DNA of 28,845 nt from DATCDR01 sp036510575 (GTDB taxonomy: Bacteria; Actinomycetota; Acidimicrobiia; Acidimicrobiales; Bog-793), in assembly GCA_036510575.1 (NCBI GenBank), contig DATCDR010000052.1, positions 1 to 28,845 of the forward strand, given 5' to 3'. A program made the position numbers and the translations under genes. The notes under the pieces are model-generated. The model was not told the DNA's origin and did not search any database. It saw only the letters and a program-made list of their open reading frames with translations. This document shows, piece by piece, positions 22,129-28,845 of this stretch; the first letter of the stretch is position 1; every line of letters begins with the position of its first letter.

Positions 22129-22551
22129 CTAGATGATCCGAAACCGCGGCAGCGTGACGTCGTCGGTTACCGGGTCGAACTCGACGGTGACTCGGCTTCC
22201 TATCTCGATGTCCTCGTGCAGGCTCCCGACCACGTTCGCCGTGATCATCGGGCCCTCATCGAGGGCCACCCAGACGATGTTGTACGGCGCATCTGCGGTA
22301 AAAGACCTGTAGTAGAGCTGGTGCATGAAGATGCGGCTCCAGATCGTGCCCTGACCCGACGCTTTCGCCCATTCGTAGTGGTGACCAAGGCACTGCGGGC
22401 AGAACTCGTTCGGTGGAAACCACCACTTCCCGCAGTCGAGGCAGTGCTGGATCCTCAGCTCACCGTCACGCGTGCCCTCCCAGTAGGGCTCGTCGATCGT
22501 GCGCATGCTCGGGAGGGGCTTTTCGTACCCCATGCCATCTGACCTAGCCAC
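22129..22551 (-). CDS. Zn-ribbon/OB-fold protein (DUF35 family), thiolase partner
   Basis: A 140-residue protein. Four cysteines at 37, 40, 51 and 54 (CLDC and CPQC) form a rubredoxin-like zinc ribbon, followed by an OB-fold acyl-CoA-binding domain (GQGTIWSRIFMHQ, then DEGPMITANVVG). DUF35 proteins form complexes with SCP2-type thiolases, as in ChsH2 with Ltp2 in steroid side-chain breakdown, where they shape the acyl-CoA site. The neighbour upstream by 60 bases is such a thiolase. GTG at 22551 is favoured because GAGAGGGG lies five bases before it. ATG six codons later (22533) lacks a good site but starts at the usual GYEKPLP region. Confidence 0.9.
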   Translation of the reverse strand: MARSDGMGYEKPLPSMRTIDEPYWEGTRDGELRIQHCLDCGKWWFPPNEFCPQCLGHHYEWAKASGQGTIWSRIFMHQLYYRSFTADAPYNIVWVALDEGPMITANVVGSLHEDIEIGSRVTVEFDPVTDDVTLPRFRII

Positions 22552-22611
22552 GATCGCCCCTCTCCCGACCGGCCGTCACTCGGTCCCGCACTGACTTTTC
22601 GATCACCCTGC

Positions 22612-23763
22612 TCATGCCTTTGAGAAGACGAGGCTCGTGATGACCGGCGCATAGCAGACGTAGTGCGCCAACTCGCAGTCCGGAACCTGATTGACCGACT
22701 CGCCGCGGATCTGACGGACAAGCTCGGCGATGTGGTTCCAGCCCTGCATGTAGCTCTCGGAGGTGTGTCCCCCACTCGTGTTGAGCGGGAGCTCACCGCC
22801 TGTTTCGATGCGCCCGTCCTTCACCCACTCCCAGGCAGTTCCGCGTTCGCAGTATCCGAACGCTTCGAGGGAGAAAAGGATCGTCGGGGTGAAGTTGTCG
22901 TAGAACGACGCGACGTCGATGTCGGTTGGACGAAGCCCCGAGTCGGACCAGAGCCGGTCCGACACGTCGACAGCTGACGCCCAGAAGTTGTCCGGCACCT
23001 GGTAGGTCGTGTTCAGTGTCACGGAGGCCCCAGCCGCTTTTAGCAATACGCTCGGCTTGTTCAGGTCGCGGGCGCGCTCTGGCGTGGTGAGGATGATCAC
23101 GACTGCCCCGTCGTTGATGAGGCAGTAGTCGAACAACCGGAGCGGCTCGGCGATGAACCGGGAGCCGAGGTAGGTCTCGAGCGTGAGATCGTCACGCATC
23201 ACAGCGAGCGGGTTGTTCTTCGCGTTCTCTCGGTTGTTGAGCGCGAGCGGCGCGAGGGCACCGTCGGGCACGCCGTAGGTATGCATGTACCTGCTGTAGG
23301 CCATCGCGACCGCGGCGCCAGGTGAGGTCATGCCGTAGACGTACTCAAAGGCCGCGGTTGGCAGACCGCCCTCGCCGCCGCCGTAGGTCGCGCCAGCGGA
23401 CCGACCGTTATTGCCGTAGATGCACGCGACGGTCTCTGCCATCCCCGAAGCGATCGCCATCGCGGCGTTTTGCAGCGTGACCCCGCAGAAGCGACCAGCC
23501 CCTTCGAACTGGGTGACGTGCCGCAGCTGGCCGGGGTTCATACCGAGGATCGTGCCGAACTGCTGATACGAGGGAATGCGCATGAGACAGAGACCGTCGA
23601 TCGCGTCCTTCTCGAGTCCGGCGTCATCGAGCGCCGCCTTGAGCGCCCTCGCCCCGAGATCCTCTGCGCTCCGGAACTCGTCTCGGTTCCGGAACATCTC
23701 GCCGAAGTTAACCGAGCCGATACCGACGACGGCCACCTTGTCTCGTAGGACCTCGTTATTCAC
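22612..23763 (-). CDS. SCP2/Ltp-type thiolase-family enzyme
   Basis: A 383-residue thiolase-fold enzyme. C93 in GRFCGVTLQNAA lines up with the nucleophile Cys of FadA-type thiolases (RFCGSS). DNFTPTILFSLEAFGYC (from about 289) is the segment typical of SCP2/lipid-transfer thiolases, NTSGGH (328-333) precedes the second active-site region, and a further Cys is at 370. The usual GHP motif is replaced by SESYMQG, as in Ltp2-like aldolases. It could therefore be a true thiolase or a retro-aldolase acting on a branched acyl-CoA. GTG at 23763 is the start. It is first of the acyl-CoA operon, followed by DUF35 and the CoA-transferase. Confidence 0.9.
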   Translation of the reverse strand: MNNEVLRDKVAVVGIGSVNFGEMFRNRDEFRSAEDLGARALKAALDDAGLEKDAIDGLCLMRIPSYQQFGTILGMNPGQLRHVTQFEGAGRFCGVTLQNAAMAIASGMAETVACIYGNNGRSAGATYGGGEGGLPTAAFEYVYGMTSPGAAVAMAYSRYMHTYGVPDGALAPLALNNRENAKNNPLAVMRDDLTLETYLGSRFIAEPLRLFDYCLINDGAVVIILTTPERARDLNKPSVLLKAAGASVTLNTTYQVPDNFWASAVDVSDRLWSDSGLRPTDIDVASFYDNFTPTILFSLEAFGYCERGTAWEWVKDGRIETGGELPLNTSGGHTSESYMQGWNHIAELVRQIRGESVNQVPDCELAHYVCYAPVITSLVFSKA

Positions 23764-23938
23764 ACTTCACTCCCCCGCCTGCCTGATCCTGCGATTCGCG
23801 TGCCGCGAGGTCTGCAAGGACCCGGTCCATCGGGACGAATGTAGTAGTTACGCCGTTCTTACACCCTTCCGCGGGCTTCCACTCCTGATCGACCTGCCAC
23901 TTGACAAAGTCAAATTGGGATCGCGGATGGCGATGGCG
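23756..23938 (-). pseudogene. Unidentified coding remnant overlapping the thiolase start
   Basis: An open frame of 60 codons between a TAG and a TAA, with no good start codon near its beginning; the only ATG is at codon 37. The translation (FVKWQVDQEWKPAEGCKNG, then TTTFVPMDRVLADLAARE) looks like genuine protein with GC-rich third positions. Its TAA overlaps the thiolase GTG out of frame, the way neighbouring operon genes overlap here. I read it as the C-terminus of a gene whose 5' part was lost. I cannot name the family. Confidence 0.42.
23901..23913. promoter_or_regulatory. Short dyad upstream of the thiolase operon
   Basis: TTGAC-AAA-GTCAA is a perfect 5-bp dyad about 138 bases before the thiolase start codon. 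It might be a binding site for a TetR/FadR-type regulator of the acyl-CoA genes, or its TTGACT (minus strand) may serve as a -35 box. No matching -10 box is obvious. It lies within the coding-like remnant above. Confidence 0.3.
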
Positions 23939-24051
23939 CTAAACGGGCTGTCGCAAACGGCGTCACTTGCAACGGCGTTGGACTCCTTCGAGCGATGACG
24001 CCGCGCGGATTCACGTCGTAGCCGTACCAATCGATGGCCTGACGCTTCGCG

Positions 24052-24276
24052 TCAGAACTCGAGTAGGTTCTCCCGCAACGTGTCATAGGTGTACTCCGAG
24101 CGGACGAGGCCGTGGCGGCGAAGCGCGGGAGCGAGACCATCGCAGATCTCGGTCTGGTTCTTGCGCGTCGGAAGCGCTCGGATGAGGAACCCATCGCCGC
24201 CGACCACTTCCATGATCTCGTCCATACGCGCCGCGCAGGCGCGACCTTCTAAACACCCTTGGTCAGCTTCGAGCCT
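24052..24276 (-). pseudogene. C-terminal remnant of a luciferase-like flavin monooxygenase (NtaA/SnaA/DszA type)
   Basis: The minus-strand frame encodes about 74 residues ending at a TGA. Its sequence (MDEIMEVVGGDGFLIRALP, then DGLAPALRRHGLVRSEYT and LRENLLEF at the stop) matches the C-terminal end of the FMN-dependent NtaA/SnaA/DszA monooxygenases, which are about 430-450 residues long. The remaining 80 per cent is missing: a stop lies just upstream, and the DUF3500 gene ends within the first codons of the fragment. The 57-residue ATG-initiated piece is too small to hold the flavin barrel, so this is a broken gene, most likely cut by a deletion or rearrangement that brought in the DUF3500 gene. 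Confidence 0.8.
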
Positions 24277-25423
24277 TCAGAGGATGAGCACTTCCGTAGT
24301 GCTGCCGCAGAAGGTCCATCCCGTAGTCGTTGCCGTTCGGCGTCCTCACCACAGAGTGAATGTGATTGCGAGTCGGTTCGTCGTTATCGAACGCCACCCC
24401 CGCGAGGTGGTCAAACTCAACCAGCAGGACAGGACTATGGATCCGATAGTAGAAGGCGCCTTCGTCGTCGCTTGCGCCCATCCATGCGAAGAATGTCTCG
24501 TCCAGGCGACGTTGGACCTCGGCCATCTTGATCGCTGCGTGCTCAGCTCGGATCCGTCCGATGTGACACGAAATGAGATCGAGTAGCTGGCCTTGCTGCT
24601 CTGTATTCAGCTCGCCGAAGAGAATCCCCTCAGGATTGAGTTGAAGGTTGTCACGGTACGCGGCACTGAGGAGCTCGATGGGAGTGTCGACGCCCACGTG
24701 TGCTCGAGCGAACTGGTCGACGGAGAGGGCTTGCGCCAATTGCAGGGCTTTCGCCTCCTCCTCAGCAAAAACTCTCGTTCCTCGATACTTTCCTATCGGT
24801 GCGAGCGTCGGCTCCGAACCCATGAACATGGGCGTCATGACGACCTGGTCGCCAAGCACGAAGCAGTTCACGATGAGGTGGTGCCCGTCCAGCTGGAAAC
24901 CCCAGGGCTCGCTCGAAGAGGGCGTTCCCATGATGCTTAGCCAGTACAACCACTCGCCGTACTCGGCGTCCGAGCCGCTGATCTCTCGGAGCGTCTCGTT
25001 GATCCGCATGATGTCTCGGGCCGTGGCGTAGCCGGCCTCACTAAGCGCTGTGGCGACAAGATTCAGCGCCTTCTGGCGCTGGACTTCGCCTAGCGTCTCG
25101 AGGCGGATCCCATGCCGCATGAGGAATGGATGGATGTTGCTCCACTGGCGCCAGGCATTACTCGTGACGTCGAAGATCCCGTCAGCCCGCTCCCTGTCGC
25201 TCAACGAGTCGAGATAGCTGCGAGCCGCCTCGGTAATCGCCTCGGTGGAGGCGCCAGATGAAGCGATCGGAAACAGTCCAGTCGTGATCCCGGTAGTTGC
25301 AACGATCCCCTGATAGGGCAGGTCGAGACCCGCTTCGGCTTCCATCTTCGCCTGAACGAGGCGGTCAGGCAGCCAACCGAGCTCTCTTGCTGGCATCGGT
25401 GGCCGCTCCCTAATTTTCGGCAT
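24263..25423 (-). CDS. DUF3500 domain protein
   Basis: A 386-residue protein. The central SSSEPWGFQLDGHHLIVN and the following DQVVMTPMFMGSEP are the family core (about residues 170-205), and the C-terminus carries NHIHSVVRTPNGNDYG and LLRQHYG. His residues in LDGHH and NHIHS could bind a metal, and the family has been described only as uncharacterised as far as I know. No signal peptide is seen. I start at ATG 25423, preceded by GAGGGGG seven bases away; a GTG nine codons earlier is less likely. It is divergent from an amidohydrolase gene with about 150 bases between them, and ends inside the flavin monooxygenase remnant. Confidence 0.88.
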   Translation of the reverse strand: MPKIRERPPMPARELGWLPDRLVQAKMEAEAGLDLPYQGIVATTGITTGLFPIASSGASTEAITEAARSYLDSLSDRERADGIFDVTSNAWRQWSNIHPFLMRHGIRLETLGEVQRQKALNLVATALSEAGYATARDIMRINETLREISGSDAEYGEWLYWLSIMGTPSSSEPWGFQLDGHHLIVNCFVLGDQVVMTPMFMGSEPTLAPIGKYRGTRVFAEEEAKALQLAQALSVDQFARAHVGVDTPIELLSAAYRDNLQLNPEGILFGELNTEQQGQLLDLISCHIGRIRAEHAAIKMAEVQRRLDETFFAWMGASDDEGAFYYRIHSPVLLVEFDHLAGVAFDNDEPTRNHIHSVVRTPNGNDYGMDLLRQHYGSAHPLKARS

Positions 25424-25521
25424 CGTCAGACCCCCTCGGTCACATCGCACCTTCGGTACATCGACTTACGAATTGCAGGCTAGGCGCGCATCGAACGCTC
25501 GAATCGGGCATCTGAGATCGA

Positions 25522-25533
25522 AATCCTAGGATT
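25522..25533. promoter_or_regulatory. 12-bp palindrome between divergent DUF3500 and amidohydrolase genes
   Basis: AATCCTAGGATT is a perfect 12-bp palindrome placed 42 bases before the amidohydrolase start and about 100 bases before the DUF3500 start. Its central position in the only shared intergenic region makes it a candidate operator controlling both genes. No regulator gene is adjacent. Confidence 0.45.
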
Positions 25534-25575
25534 CGGCCGAGATAGAAACCAAGACCCGATGCGGCGAGGGGAACC

Positions 25576-26598
25576 ATGACCGAAAGCATGCTGATAGTGG
25601 ACACACATCACCATTTCCTTCCAGCTGAGGTTCTCGGTCGCCTGCAGGAAATGGCAGGCGGAAAGCCGCGACTCGTGAATGATCGGATCAGCATCACACT
25701 GAATCCTGACCTTGCTGACATTGCGGCCCATTTGGAGGCGATGGACACCGCCGGTGTCAACGTCGCCATCTTGACCAACTCAGGCGTGAGCGTGCTCGGT
25801 ACCGAGACCTGCCGGATACTGAACGCGGGCATGGCGGAGATTCAGGCCCGGTACCCCGATCGGTTCGTCGCCGCGGCCCATGTCGACCTTGACGACGAGA
25901 CTGCCCCAGACGAGCTCGATGATTGCATCGCTCGCTACGCAACACGCGTGGTGGCTCTGCAGTCCTCCTCCCCTACTCGCGACCTAGACGATCCGTCGCT
26001 TGATCCGCTGTGGTCGCGAATCTCCGACCACCAGATCCCCGTGATCCTTCACCCACCCAATTTGCCACGCGGTGCCGCACTCGCTTACGGCCTCGAGCGG
26101 TCATGCGCGCGACCGTTTGACACGACACAGGCGGCGGTTCGATTGATCTGTGGGGTATTGCCGAGATTCCCAAAGCTGCGATTCGTGCTTCCGCACTGTG
26201 GCGGGACGACGCCCTTCTTGAAGGGAAGGATCGCCATGTTCTTCAACGAGCCGGGTCAACCCTCAGACCGACAGTTGCCGCGAACCCAGCGCGAACAGCG
26301 TGTGGAAGGTCTTGATCGCGTATTTGAGGAGCTGTGGTCCAAGCTCTACTTCGACACTGCGGGTACGGGCGGGTGGTCACCGGTTGTGAACTACACCGCT
26401 GCACTCATAGGAACTGACCATCTCGTTTTCGGTACGGACTACCCACTCGAGTCACATGATGGCGCGACGATGCTCGAACTGGTGGAAATGATCGCAGATC
26501 TGGATTGCAGCGAGGAAGGTCGAGTCCAGATCGCGGGTGGCACAGCGTTCAAGTTGTTCGGCAACGCGCTCGCGGCACCTCGGACCTATCGCAGCTGA
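25576..26598 (+). CDS. Amidohydrolase-2 (ACMSD-like) family hydrolase/decarboxylase
   Basis: A 340-residue metal-dependent TIM-barrel enzyme. Metal ligands can be read in order: HxH in DTHHHFLP (H11, H13), H159 in ILHPPN, H207 in LPHCGG and D288 in FGTDYP. This set matches the ACMSD branch, whose members decarboxylate or hydrolyse aromatic and unsaturated acids (aminocarboxymuconate-semialdehyde, gamma-resorcylate, 4-oxalomesaconate and others). A GAGGGG site lies before ATG 25576. No signal peptide is seen. With the nearby DUF3500 gene and the flavin monooxygenase remnant it looks like part of an aromatic or heterocyclic degradation region, but the substrate is not readable. Confidence 0.9.
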   Translation: MTESMLIVDTHHHFLPAEVLGRLQEMAGGKPRLVNDRISITLNPDLADIAAHLEAMDTAGVNVAILTNSGVSVLGTETCRILNAGMAEIQARYPDRFVAAAHVDLDDETAPDELDDCIARYATRVVALQSSSPTRDLDDPSLDPLWSRISDHQIPVILHPPNLPRGAALAYGLERSCARPFDTTQAAVRLICGVLPRFPKLRFVLPHCGGTTPFLKGRIAMFFNEPGQPSDRQLPRTQREQRVEGLDRVFEELWSKLYFDTAGTGGWSPVVNYTAALIGTDHLVFGTDYPLESHDGATMLELVEMIADLDCSEEGRVQIAGGTAFKLFGNALAAPRTYRS

Positions 26599-26789
26599 GA
26601 CTCCGTTGGCAGTGGGCTCGAGATCGTCCATCCGGTCGTGACCATCCGAACACCTGACCTCTCATCGTCGAGGTAGCGATCTGCACTGACCGATGTCGCT
26701 TCTCGGCGAGCATTGTCCGTCCGCAAGATGAATTCCGACTCGGTTACTTCATCGTCGCGACTCGGCTCGTGACCGATGACGGCTGTCAT
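26586..26789 (-). CDS. Possible small hypothetical gene
   Basis: A 67-codon frame from ATG 26789 occupies most of the 245-bp gap before pgi and ends 13 bases inside the convergent amidohydrolase gene. Codon use is moderately GC-rich at third positions, and the second half (ADRYLDDERSGVRMVTTGW) has a natural composition. There is no ribosome site and I recognise no family. It could be a small gene, a remnant, or chance. Otherwise this gap holds only the pgi leader. Confidence 0.28.
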   Translation of the reverse strand: MTAVIGHEPSRDDEVTESEFILRTDNARREATSVSADRYLDDERSGVRMVTTGWTISSPLPTESQLR

Positions 26790-26843
26790 AAAGTCGACTC
26801 AGCGATGATTCAGCGGACAAAGGCCGACCTTGCGGAGGAAATT

Positions 26844-28481
26844 ATGACTACCACCTCGCTGCGTGACCGAAAGGCCTGGAAGGCGCTCGAGCGCCATCAC
26901 GCCGACATCGGGGGACGTCACCTCCGAGAGCTGTTCGCCGAGGACCCTGACCGGGGCGAGCGCTTCGCCGCCGAGGCCGCCGGCCTCTACCTCGACTACT
27001 CAAAGAACCGGGTGACCGACGAGACGATGCGCCTGCTCGTCGAGTTGGCCGAGGAGTCTGACGTCGCGAGTCGCCGGGACATGATGTTTAGGGGCGAGCA
27101 CATCAACGTCTCGGAGAACCGCGCCGTACTCCATGTCGCGCTCCGCATGCCGTCTGGAACGAGCCTCGTCGTCGACGGCACCGACGTGGTGAAAGAAGTC
27201 CACGAGGTCCTCGACCGGATGAGAGCGTTCAGCGACCGCGTGCGCTCGGGCGAGTGGCGGGGCCACACTGGCAAACCCATTCGCAACATCGTCAACGTCG
27301 GGATCGGGGGATCAGACCTCGGCCCAGTCATGGCCTACGAGGCGCTTCGCCACTATTCGAAGCGGGACTTGACGTTTCGCTTCGTCTCGAACGTCGACTC
27401 GACCGACTTCGTAGAAACCACGAGGGACCTGGCCGCAGAAGAGACGCTGTTCATTATCTCATCGAAGACCTTCGTCACCTTAGAGACCCTCACGAATGCG
27501 GCATCCGCTCGCAAGTGGGTAGTCCAACAACTGGGCGACGAAGCGGCGGTCGCGAAGCACTTCGTCGCGGTCTCGACGGCAGCGGACCGAGTGTCGGCGT
27601 TCGGGATCGACCCGACCAACATGTTCGGGTTCTGGGACTGGGTAGGCGGCCGCTACTCGATGGACTCCGCCATCGGCCTCTCGACCATGTTGGCCATCGG
27701 ACCGGACAACTTCGACGAGCTCCTCGCAGGCTTTCACGCCATGGACGAACACTTCAAGACTGCTCCCCTCGCCTCGAACCTACCCGTCCTGATGGGACTG
27801 TTGGCCGTCTGGTACGGCGGGTTCTTCGACGCCCAGACGATCGGCGTCATGCCCTACGACCAATACCTCAAGCGCTTCCCCGCATACCTGCAGCAGCTCA
27901 CGATGGAGTCCAACGGCAAACACGTCACCGTGGTGGGAGATCACGTCGACTATGACACTGGAGCCGTCTACTGGGGCGAGCCGGGGACGAACGGACAGCA
28001 CAGCTTCTACCAGCTCATCCACCAAGGAACCCGACTCATACCCGTCGACCTTCTCGGCTTCGGCCGGAGCCTCAACCCGTTGGGTGACCACCACGACATT
28101 CTCTCCTCCAACGTCTTTGCACAGGCCCAGGCCCTGGCGTTCGGCAAGACGGCCGAAGAGGTACGAGCCGAGGGGACACCAGAAGCTGTCGTGCTCCACC
28201 GGGTGATGGAAGGCAACCGCCCGACGAACGTCTTGTTGGCCGATGTGCTCACGCCCAGGATCCTCGGCACGCTCGTGGCACTTTATGAGCACAGCGTGTT
28301 CACCCAGGGGGCGATCTGGGGCGTCGACTCCTTCGACCAGTGGGGAGTGGAGCTCGGCAAGGTGCTTGCCGCGCAGATCATCCCGGAACTCAAGAGCGAG
28401 GAGGAGCCAGATCTCGCGCATGACTCGTCGACCAACGCGTTGATTCGACGGTACCGGGCTTTGAAGGGTGCGGGAGCCTGA
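26844..28481 (+). CDS. pgi: Glucose-6-phosphate isomerase
   Basis: A 545-residue enzyme interconverting glucose-6-phosphate and fructose-6-phosphate in the cytosol. It aligns end to end with the E. coli-type enzyme: VGIGGSDLGP (152-161) and SSKTFVTLETLTNA (206-219) bind phosphate, FWDWVGGRYS (263-272) is a family signature, MESNGK places the catalytic Glu355 and NGQHSFYQ the ring-opening His386. DQWGVELGK near the C-terminus carries the last catalytic Lys. The start is ATG 26844, just after a GCGGAGGAA site; a longer frame from 26769 adds 25 unneeded residues. It converges on a ribose-5-phosphate isomerase-like gene, linking glycolysis and the pentose phosphate pathway in one locus. Confidence 0.97.
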   Translation: MTTTSLRDRKAWKALERHHADIGGRHLRELFAEDPDRGERFAAEAAGLYLDYSKNRVTDETMRLLVELAEESDVASRRDMMFRGEHINVSENRAVLHVALRMPSGTSLVVDGTDVVKEVHEVLDRMRAFSDRVRSGEWRGHTGKPIRNIVNVGIGGSDLGPVMAYEALRHYSKRDLTFRFVSNVDSTDFVETTRDLAAEETLFIISSKTFVTLETLTNAASARKWVVQQLGDEAAVAKHFVAVSTAADRVSAFGIDPTNMFGFWDWVGGRYSMDSAIGLSTMLAIGPDNFDELLAGFHAMDEHFKTAPLASNLPVLMGLLAVWYGGFFDAQTIGVMPYDQYLKRFPAYLQQLTMESNGKHVTVVGDHVDYDTGAVYWGEPGTNGQHSFYQLIHQGTRLIPVDLLGFGRSLNPLGDHHDILSSNVFAQAQALAFGKTAEEVRAEGTPEAVVLHRVMEGNRPTNVLLADVLTPRILGTLVALYEHSVFTQGAIWGVDSFDQWGVELGKVLAAQIIPELKSEEEPDLAHDSSTNALIRRYRALKGAGA

Positions 28482-28537
28482 CGACGTGGGGCTGATCAGT
28501 TGATGGCGCTCCAGATGATCTCGTCGGCCTCGGTCGT

Positions 28538-28562
28538 CTAAGGAGCGGGCATGCGTCCTTAG
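28538..28562. terminator. Hairpin between convergent pgi and rpiA-like genes
   Basis: CTAAGGA (28538-28544) and TCCTTAG (28556-28562) are exact reverse complements with an 11-base GC-rich loop. The structure lies 56 bases past the pgi stop and includes the stop codon of the opposing gene, so it could end transcripts from both sides. It lacks a T-run, so termination may be weak. Confidence 0.4.
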
Positions 28563-28845
28563 CCGTATGCACCCGATTGGATGGGCTCAACGAGCCCGCC
28601 CCTGGCGACGAGAACGGTGGTCACGAGGACGGGTGGGAAGAGCCCGTGCTCAACGACACCAGGCGTGGACTCGAAAAGGTTGGCGAGCGCTGCAGGGTCA
28701 TCAAAGGAGCCCGTGTGGTCGGCGATGACGCCACCATCAGGGCTCCTCGGCACCGCCCGACGCGTGAACGGTCCGAGTCGAAAGAGGGTGGATTCGAGGC
28801 CGAACGGTACGAGCTCGAGAGGCACCGGCGGGTGGAGGGTCGACA
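28559..28845 (-). CDS. Ribose-5-phosphate isomerase A-like protein (C-terminal part only)
   Basis: The last 95 residues of a protein whose gene continues beyond the right edge. The segment VPLELVPFGLESTLFRLG corresponds to the P(V/I)EV-PF region of RpiA, and FESTPGVVEHGLFPP to its conserved PGVVE(H/N)GLF, followed by a strand as in RpiA. The DNGN segment expected before this is replaced by ADHTGSFDD, so it is divergent. RpiA interconverts ribose-5- and ribulose-5-phosphate. Proximity to pgi supports a sugar-phosphate role. The catalytic lysine and DG(A/V)D motifs would lie outside the window, so activity cannot be judged. The first Met-like codon (GTG 28825) is internal. Confidence 0.75.
   Translation of the reverse strand, partial: STLHPPVPLELVPFGLESTLFRLGPFTRRAVPRSPDGGVIADHTGSFDDPAALANLFESTPGVVEHGLFPPVLVTTVLVARGGLVEPIQSGAYG

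Noticed and set aside
26769..26843. Upstream extension of pgi to 26769
   Set aside because: It adds 25 residues not found in the family and would bury the GCGGAGGAA ribosome site that precedes 26844.
1..28845. CRISPR arrays, insertion sequences, attachment sites and rRNA
   Set aside because: No regularly spaced repeats, transposase-like or integrase-like genes, terminal repeats or rRNA-like stretches were seen.

Overview
The window is high-GC, densely coded DNA with no rRNA, tRNA, CRISPR array or insertion sequence that I could find. Gene content suggests an actinomycete (Actinomycetota, perhaps near Acidimicrobiia): a GAF-ANTAR regulator, a PAS-fused ECF sigma factor, DUF4331 and DUF3500 proteins, a thiolase/DUF35 pair, CaiB/BaiF CoA-transferases, GTG/TTG starts and many ATGA/GTGA/TGATG overlaps. 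The taxonomic placement is inference.

Left part (1-5.8 kb): a truncated ABC-transporter ATPase runs off the left edge. A 616-bp gene-free region separates it from a PAS-GGDEF-EAL cyclic-di-GMP enzyme. Next come an ArsR-type repressor with an overlapping SRPBCC gene, whose start codon lies in the loop of a perfect 22-bp inverted repeat, and a 12-TM-type MFS permease.

5.9-10.8 kb, all minus strand: a PAS-ECF sigma factor and a GAF-ANTAR protein, then a 101-aa Tat-signal protein, a DUF4331 protein without its own signal peptide, a 105-aa coupled protein, and two TatA/TatB-like translocase subunits. This reads as a regulated secretion cassette in which the small Tat-signal protein may carry the DUF4331 protein out of the cell.

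11.0-18.4 kb, all minus strand: an apparent operon for four-carbon sugar acids (tetronates). In order of transcription it holds an SDR with His in place of the catalytic Tyr, a winged-helix protein, a PLP-dependent dehydratase, an OtnK-type kinase, a class II FBA/GatY-like aldolase, an LtnD-like dehydrogenase and a DenD-like dehydrogenase. The usual OtnC decarboxylase and OtnI isomerase are absent from the window, and the aldolase sits where OtnC would be expected.

18.5-26.6 kb: an alpha/beta hydrolase faces an acyl-CoA module (thiolase, DUF35 Zn-ribbon/OB protein, fused tandem CoA-transferase). Upstream of the thiolase lie two gene remnants, one of them the C-terminus of an NtaA/SnaA/DszA-type flavin monooxygenase. 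Then a DUF3500 protein and an ACMSD-type amidohydrolase are transcribed divergently around a 12-bp palindrome.

Right end: glucose-6-phosphate isomerase (pgi) converges on a partial ribose-5-phosphate isomerase-like gene that leaves the window, with a hairpin between them.
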